A stretch of DNA of 64,000 nt from positions 3,410,001-3,474,000 of the forward strand of contig NZ_LN850107.1 of NCBI RefSeq assembly GCF_900070365.1. Direction: 5' to 3'. Below, one piece after another: positions 59,887-64,000 of the stretch. Source of the DNA: Alloactinosynnema sp. L-07. GTDB taxonomy: Bacteria > Actinomycetota > Actinomycetes > Mycobacteriales > Pseudonocardiaceae. The stretch's first letter is position 1. The number at the start of each line of letters is the position of its first letter. The translations under genes and the position numbers were made by a program. Below the pieces are notes generated by a model. The model had not been told where the DNA came from. It was given only the letters and a program-made list of their open reading frames with translations, and made no database searches.

Positions 59887-62800
59887 GTGATCAGACAGGC
59901 GGCCGGACCGTGCGCGCCGGGGTCGGCCGACCTCCTTGACCCGAACTGGTGGCTGCCCGCGCTCGCCCGCGGCGAGCGCGCGGAACCCCGCCCCGACTGG
60001 GTGGACTCGGTCGAACGCGCCGTGTGCCAGGCGGGCGGCGGCCAACCTGTGCCCGAGCAGTGGAAGTCGGCCTTCGCGCTCCCGTTCCGCCCGCTGGTCA
60101 CCGCCGCGTGTGCCCGAGCCACAGCCCGAGCCACGCCGGACGTCGATCTCGACGCGGTCGGGCAGTCCTACGTCGACTGGCTCGACAGCCATCTCGTCAA
60201 CCTGGCGAGCCGGGCCCTGGTCGCGACGCTGAACCGCCACGCCGAGAAGGGCCTGCTCACCGGGGCCGACGGCGGCCAGCGGTTCGCCGACTTCGTAAGG
60301 CAGATCGACACTCCCGCGGGCCGGGCGGCGCTGTTCACCGAGTTCCCCGTGCTCGCCCGAGTGCTCGCGCAGGCGTGCGCCACCTCGGCCGACGCGTGCG
60401 CCGAGCTGCTCGGCCACTTCGCCCAGGACCGGGCCCGGATCGTGCGGGACCTGCTCGGCGGGGTCGATCCCGGCCCGGTCACCGGCCTGCGCCCCCGGCT
60501 CGGCGACCCGCACCGCCGCGGCCGCGCGGTCGCGGCGCTGGTCTTCGCCGACGGCCGCGAGGTGGTCTACCGACCCCGCGACGTGGGCACCCACGTCGCG
60601 CTGGGCACGTTCATCGCGCGGATGAACCGGCACGTGCCCGACCTGGACCTGCGTGCGGCGGCGGTCGTGGCGGGGGCGGATCACGGCTGGATCGAGCACA
60701 TCGCCGCCGAGCCGCTGGCCGACATCGCCGCCGCCGAGCGCTTCTACCGCAGGCAAGGCGCCCTGCTGATGCTGCTGCACCTGCTGCACGCCTCGGACAT
60801 GCACTACGAGAACGTGATCGCGTGCGGCGACCAGCCGGTTCTGGTGGACGTCGAAACCCTGCTGCACCCGCGGCTGCCCGCGCCGGTCGGCACCGACGAC
60901 CCGGCGGCGGCCACCCTTTCCGACTCGGTGTACCGGACCGCGCTGCTGCCGGTGATCGCGATCGGCGAGCACGGCGCGGTGGACATCTCGGGCCTCGGCG
61001 GCGACCGCGGCGCGGTGTGGTCGGGCACGTCGGTCGGCTGGGCGGACCCGGGCACCGACCGGATGCGCCCGGTGCGCCGCCCGCCCGAGTTCACCGGCGG
61101 GTCCAACCGCCCCCGGTACGCGGGCCGCGAACTCGACCCGGTCGACCACGAAGCCGCGCTGCTCGCGGGTTTCCGCACCGCCTACGACGCCGTCCTGCGC
61201 CACCGCGACGAGTACACCGGCCTGCTGCGCGCGTGCGCCGACCTGGAGATCCGGGTGGTGATCCGGCCGACCCGCGGCTACGCCGCGCTGCTCACCGCGT
61301 CGACCGACCCCGCGATGCTGCGCGACGCGCGCGACCGGGACCGGATGCTCGACACGCTCGCCGACCGGCCGGACGTGGCCGCCCGCGAACGCGCGGACCT
61401 GTGGGCGGGTGACGTCCCGATCTTCGCCGCGCGTCCGGACTCGACCATCGTCGTGAGCGCGGACGGCACCGCGCTGGCCGGACAGATTGATCGCCCAGGT
61501 CTGGACTGCGCGCTGGACAAGATCGCCGTCATGGCCGAGGCCGACCGCCGAGACCAGGCCTGGATCGTCTCGGCGACCCTGGCCACCCGCCGTCCGGTGC
61601 TCGAACACCACAGCCAGGCCCCGGTCGCAGGCCCTTTGCTGGGCACCGCGGCCGATCCCGAGCGGCTGCTCGTGGCCGCCTGCGGCCTCGGCGACCAACT
61701 CGTGGCCGCGAGCCACGCGGGCCGCGGCCGGGTGAACTGGCTCAACCTCGAACTCGTTGACGACCGCCAGTGGCTCGTCCTGCCGATGGGCGCGGGACTG
61801 GCCAACGGCTATCTGGGCGTGGCGCTGTTCCTGGCGCAGCTGGCCGACACCAGCGGCATCACCCGCTACCGCGAGGCCGCCAGGGACGCGATCGGCGCCG
61901 TCCCCCACCTGTTCGCCACGATCATGAGCGCCCCCCAGCTCGTGCATGCCATCGGTGGCGGCGGCCAACACGGTCTCGGCGGCATCGCCTACGCCCTGGC
62001 CCGTCTGTCGAACCTGCTCGACGATGCCGAGGTCCGCCGGTGGGCGGAGCAGGCGGTGGACCTGACCGCGCTGACGGTCGCGCCCACCGGCCCCCACGGC
62101 TGGGACACCGGCACCGCGGGCTGCCTGGCGGCGCTTCTCGCCGCCGACGCCGAACTCGGCTGCGGGCGCGCGGGCCGGGCCGCTGACGCCGCCGCGGAGA
62201 TCGTCGCGAGCCACGTCGAGCAGGCCGAGGACACCCTGGCGCCCGGCTTCGCCGACGGCGCGGCGGGAATGGCGTGGGCGCTGTCGCGGTATGTCGAGAC
62301 CAAGCGCACTGCCGCCGCCGACGGGGCCAACATCACCGACCCCACGACCTCCCGGTTCGTCGCGGCCGCACGGGCGGCGGCGCGGGTGGCGGCGGAACCC
62401 GGCGACAAGGCGTGGCGGCTGGGCTGGTGCTCCGGTGCGGCCGGGATCGCCGTCGGCGCGCTCGCGGGCGACCGGCTCCTTGATCGAACCGACGCCGCGC
62501 GGCACCGAGATCAGCATGGACACCGGACCGGGTCAGGCGGCCTTCGAGCAGGCCCCATTGGTCTGCCCGACGCCGCGGTCCCGCTGGTGGCAGGCGCCGG
62601 ACGGCCGGTGGTGCGGGACCTTAGCCTGTGCCACGGCGAGTTCGGCATCGCCGAGGCGCTGACCGTGCTGGTCGCCGCGGGCCACTGTCCCGTGCCCGTC
62701 CTGCGCTCCCGCACCGCCATCTTGCTCGACGCGCTCGCCCGGTACGGCCCGCTGAGCGGAACGCCGGGCGGGGTGAGCACGCCCGGCCTGCTCAGCGGCG

Positions 62801-62928
62801 TCTCCGGGATCGGATACGGCCTGCTGCGGCTGGGCTTCGCGGACCGGGTTCCCTCGGTCCTGCTGCTCCAGTCCGCGGTTGACAAGGAAGAAGTGTCAGT
62901 TGATCAAAGGGAGAGAACACATGGGTGA
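59887..62928 (+). CDS. Class II lanthionine synthetase (LanM)
   Basis: 1013 residues. The N-terminal dehydratase (DUF4135) has YRPRDVGTHVALG, LHASDMHYENV and PVLVDVETLLHP near 250-340, the kinase-like residues that phosphorylate Ser/Thr. The C-terminal cyclase has zinc ligands Cys848 (GWCSGAAGIA), Cys915 and His916 (LCHGEFGIAEA). The ligand spacing of 67 is longer than in the lanthionine cyclases I know (NisC about 46). The extra segment near 862-890 has unusually low GC3 in this frame, so a compensated frameshift or insertion is possible. It starts at GTG 59887; no clear ribosome site. It should install lanthionine rings in the peptide encoded next. Confidence 0.88.
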   Translation: MIRQAAGPCAPGSADLLDPNWWLPALARGERAEPRPDWVDSVERAVCQAGGGQPVPEQWKSAFALPFRPLVTAACARATARATPDVDLDAVGQSYVDWLDSHLVNLASRALVATLNRHAEKGLLTGADGGQRFADFVRQIDTPAGRAALFTEFPVLARVLAQACATSADACAELLGHFAQDRARIVRDLLGGVDPGPVTGLRPRLGDPHRRGRAVAALVFADGREVVYRPRDVGTHVALGTFIARMNRHVPDLDLRAAAVVAGADHGWIEHIAAEPLADIAAAERFYRRQGALLMLLHLLHASDMHYENVIACGDQPVLVDVETLLHPRLPAPVGTDDPAAATLSDSVYRTALLPVIAIGEHGAVDISGLGGDRGAVWSGTSVGWADPGTDRMRPVRRPPEFTGGSNRPRYAGRELDPVDHEAALLAGFRTAYDAVLRHRDEYTGLLRACADLEIRVVIRPTRGYAALLTASTDPAMLRDARDRDRMLDTLADRPDVAARERADLWAGDVPIFAARPDSTIVVSADGTALAGQIDRPGLDCALDKIAVMAEADRRDQAWIVSATLATRRPVLEHHSQAPVAGPLLGTAADPERLLVAACGLGDQLVAASHAGRGRVNWLNLELVDDRQWLVLPMGAGLANGYLGVALFLAQLADTSGITRYREAARDAIGAVPHLFATIMSAPQLVHAIGGGGQHGLGGIAYALARLSNLLDDAEVRRWAEQAVDLTALTVAPTGPHGWDTGTAGCLAALLAADAELGCGRAGRAADAAAEIVASHVEQAEDTLAPGFADGAAGMAWALSRYVETKRTAAADGANITDPTTSRFVAAARAAARVAAEPGDKAWRLGWCSGAAGIAVGALAGDRLLDRTDAARHRDQHGHRTGSGGLRAGPIGLPDAAVPLVAGAGRPVVRDLSLCHGEFGIAEALTVLVAAGHCPVPVLRSRTAILLDALARYGPLSGTPGGVSTPGLLSGVSGIGYGLLRLGFADRVPSVLLLQSAVDKEEVSVDQRERTHG

Positions 62929-63142
62929 CAGCGATCGCAACCTCGGCGAGGAGGCTCGGGCGGCCTACCTTCGGCTGTTGCCCGCGGTGACCTTCGGCGT
63001 GCGGGCGGCGGCACTGGCGGGTCTGGTGATCACCGCGGGCGCGTCGGCGGCGGGAGCGCTGGCGGGAGCGTTCGACGACCCGGCGACGCTGTCGGGCATC
63101 TGGCCGACGAGCACCACGTGCTGCCCCGAGGACCCTAAGTAG
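62921..63142 (+). CDS. Putative lanthipeptide precursor
   Basis: 73 residues, from MGDSDRNLGEEARAAYLRLL through an Ala/Gly-rich hydrophobic stretch (about 22-50) to a C-terminal tail SGIWPTSTTCCPEDPK. The tail has Ser, three Thr and two adjacent Cys, suitable for (methyl)lanthionine rings. AAAGGGAGAG precedes the ATG, which overlaps the LanM stop by 8 bp. Position and tail make it the probable LanM substrate. The hydrophobic leader is unusual for a class II leader, so a small membrane protein is the alternative. No GG or GA site before the tail is compelling; AGAFDDP or SG are candidates. Confidence 0.68.
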   Translation: MGDSDRNLGEEARAAYLRLLPAVTFGVRAAALAGLVITAGASAAGALAGAFDDPATLSGIWPTSTTCCPEDPK

Positions 63143-63164
63143 TCGGTCACTCGATTGGCTCAGC

Positions 63165-63182
63165 CTAGGGGACTCCCCCTAG
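63165..63182. promoter_or_regulatory. CTAGGGG-CCCCTAG dyad, LuxR-type operator or terminator
   Basis: CTAGGGG-ACTC-CCCCTAG is a perfect 7-bp dyad close in form to the CTVGGGAWWTCCCBAG boxes of PAS-LuxR regulators, and lies 107 bp before a LuxR-type ATPase gene. It could also end the LanM operon. Confidence 0.45.
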
Positions 63183-63189
63183 ACCGGAT

Positions 63190-63226
63190 GCGTGATGGAT
63201 TCGGCGGTAATCCGGGTCCATCACGC
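63190..63226 (+). terminator. Terminator-like hairpin after the LanM operon
   Basis: GCGTGATGGA pairs with TCCATCACGC over 10 perfect bases around a 17-nt loop, 48 bp after the precursor stop. No T-run follows, as is common in actinomycetes. Confidence 0.55.
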
Positions 63227-63291
63227 CCCATCCAGCCTGCCGTTTGGTGGCTAGACCGGCAAACGTGTCTTGGCTACTGTCACCGCTCGTG

Positions 63292-64000
63292 GTGAATCGG
63301 TCGTCTCGCATCGTGGGTCGCGACGATGAACTCCAGGCGATCGAGAGCGCTCTCACCGCGGCCCGTGACGGCCGCGGCGGCGCTTTGTTCCTCGTCGGCG
63401 AGAGCGGCATCGGCAAGACCCGGCTGGCCGCGGCGGCGGCCGATCTCGGGTTCGGCACGGATATGCGGCTGCTGCGCGGCCGCGGCAGCGCGCTGGGCCC
63501 GATGGTGCCGTACCGGTCGCTGACCGAGGCGCTGCTCTCGCTGCTGCGGGCGGGCGACACCATCGACTTCGACGCCCTCGGCCCGTACCGCCCGATCCTT
63601 GCGGGACTCATCCCCGACCTCGGCCCAGCGACCGCCGACCGGGAGACCGGTTCGCTGGTCATCCTGGCCGAGGCCGTGCTGCGGCTGACCGCGCTGGCCT
63701 CCGGCGGCCGCGGCTGCCTGATGATCCTCGACGACCTGCAGGACGCGGACCTGGAGACACTGGCCGTCGTCGACTACCTCATCGACAACCTGGCCGACCA
63801 GCGGACGCTGCTGCTGGGCACCATCCGCGCCGACCAGGGCCAAGCGCTCAGCCTGGCCAGGGCGGCCAACGCCCGCGGCACGGCCACGATGCTGGAACTG
63901 GGCCGCCTGGACCGCGCGGACCTGCGGCGGATGGCGGGCTCCCGGCTGGGCGTGGCCGCCGACGAGGTGCCCGACTCGGTCGAGGGCCTGCTGTGGGCGG
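63292..64000 (+). CDS. LuxR-family (LAL-type) ATPase regulator, partial at right edge
   Basis: The first 236 codons of a large regulator. It starts VNRSSRIVGRDDELQAIESAL, followed by Walker A LVGESGIGKTRLA and Walker B CLMILDDLQDADLETL, the AAA-type head of LAL/LuxR or BTAD-ATPase regulators (usually 850-1100 residues). GTG 63289 is an equally possible in-frame start. The DNA-binding end lies outside the window. It is likely a second regulator of the cluster, possibly acting at the dyad 107 bp upstream. Confidence 0.82.
   Translation, partial: MNRSSRIVGRDDELQAIESALTAARDGRGGALFLVGESGIGKTRLAAAAADLGFGTDMRLLRGRGSALGPMVPYRSLTEALLSLLRAGDTIDFDALGPYRPILAGLIPDLGPATADRETGSLVILAEAVLRLTALASGGRGCLMILDDLQDADLETLAVVDYLIDNLADQRTLLLGTIRADQGQALSLARAANARGTATMLELGRLDRADLRRMAGSRLGVAADEVPDSVEGLLWA

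Noticed and set aside
59845..62523. 892-codon open frame on the minus strand opposite LanM
   Set aside because: Product is Arg/Gly/Gln-rich low-complexity text typical of GC-rich antisense frames; LanM motifs on the plus strand are unambiguous.

Overview
The window is very GC-rich DNA with many GTG starts, dense operons with 1-4 bp overlaps, a SARP regulator, an MbtH protein and leaderless-type promoters. This points to a filamentous actinomycete. A Pseudonocardiales-like host is my guess; the window has no rRNA or housekeeping marker to settle it.

Left part (1-13.2 kb): a probable metal (zinc) chelator locus. An MFS exporter and a dipeptide-type ABC importer (lipoprotein, two permeases, fused double ATPase) diverge from a spacer carrying two Zur-like boxes. 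A facing four-gene operon encodes a fold-III PLP decarboxylase, a cysteine-synthase/rhodanese fusion, a class V aminotransferase-like enzyme and an ATP-grasp ligase. It ends in a truncated second ATP-grasp gene. Middle-left (13.2-22.4 kb): a PPDK-like protein without its PEP barrel, divergent from an HTH regulator with a perfect palindrome between them; a histidine phosphatase; a VOC protein; and a giant fused acyl-CoA carboxylase.

Right part (22.4-64 kb): a large hybrid biosynthetic cluster in several operons. (A) MbtH, two NRPSs (C-A-T-C-A-T and C-A-T-C-A-T-TE), an exporter and a TauD-type hydroxylase. (B) ACP, a KS-AT-ACP polyketide synthase, an acyl ligase, an MprF/DUF2156-type aminoacyl-tRNA transferase-like protein, a 54-aa protein and a type II thioesterase. 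(C) Aldehyde dehydrogenase, acyl-CoA-dehydrogenase-like flavoprotein, aminotransferase, SRPBCC protein, small membrane protein, flavin reductase, diiron protein, KASIII, ACP, KASII and desaturase. (D) Three tandem tRNA-Ser-like genes followed by an FkbM methyltransferase. (E) A free carrier protein, a LanM lanthionine synthetase and a small Cys/Ser/Thr-tailed peptide. A LuxR-type ATPase regulator runs off the right edge.

Two features tie this together. Operons A, C, D and E each carry GTCAGNN heptamers at 11-bp spacing, 8 bp upstream of an NANNNT -10 element, which is the architecture of SARP-dependent promoters, and a SARP gene lies in the cluster. The three tRNA-like genes have a Ser-type acceptor, long variable arm and G73, but their anticodon arm is a short hairpin capped by TTCG, so they should not decode. 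With the DUF2156 protein and the flavoprotein/flavin reductase/diiron/aminotransferase set, this suggests a seryl-tRNA-dependent, valanimycin-like N-N (azoxy or hydrazine) chemistry on a fatty amine, served by dedicated non-decoding tRNAs. The RNA shapes and promoter repeats are read directly from the sequence; the chemistry is inference.
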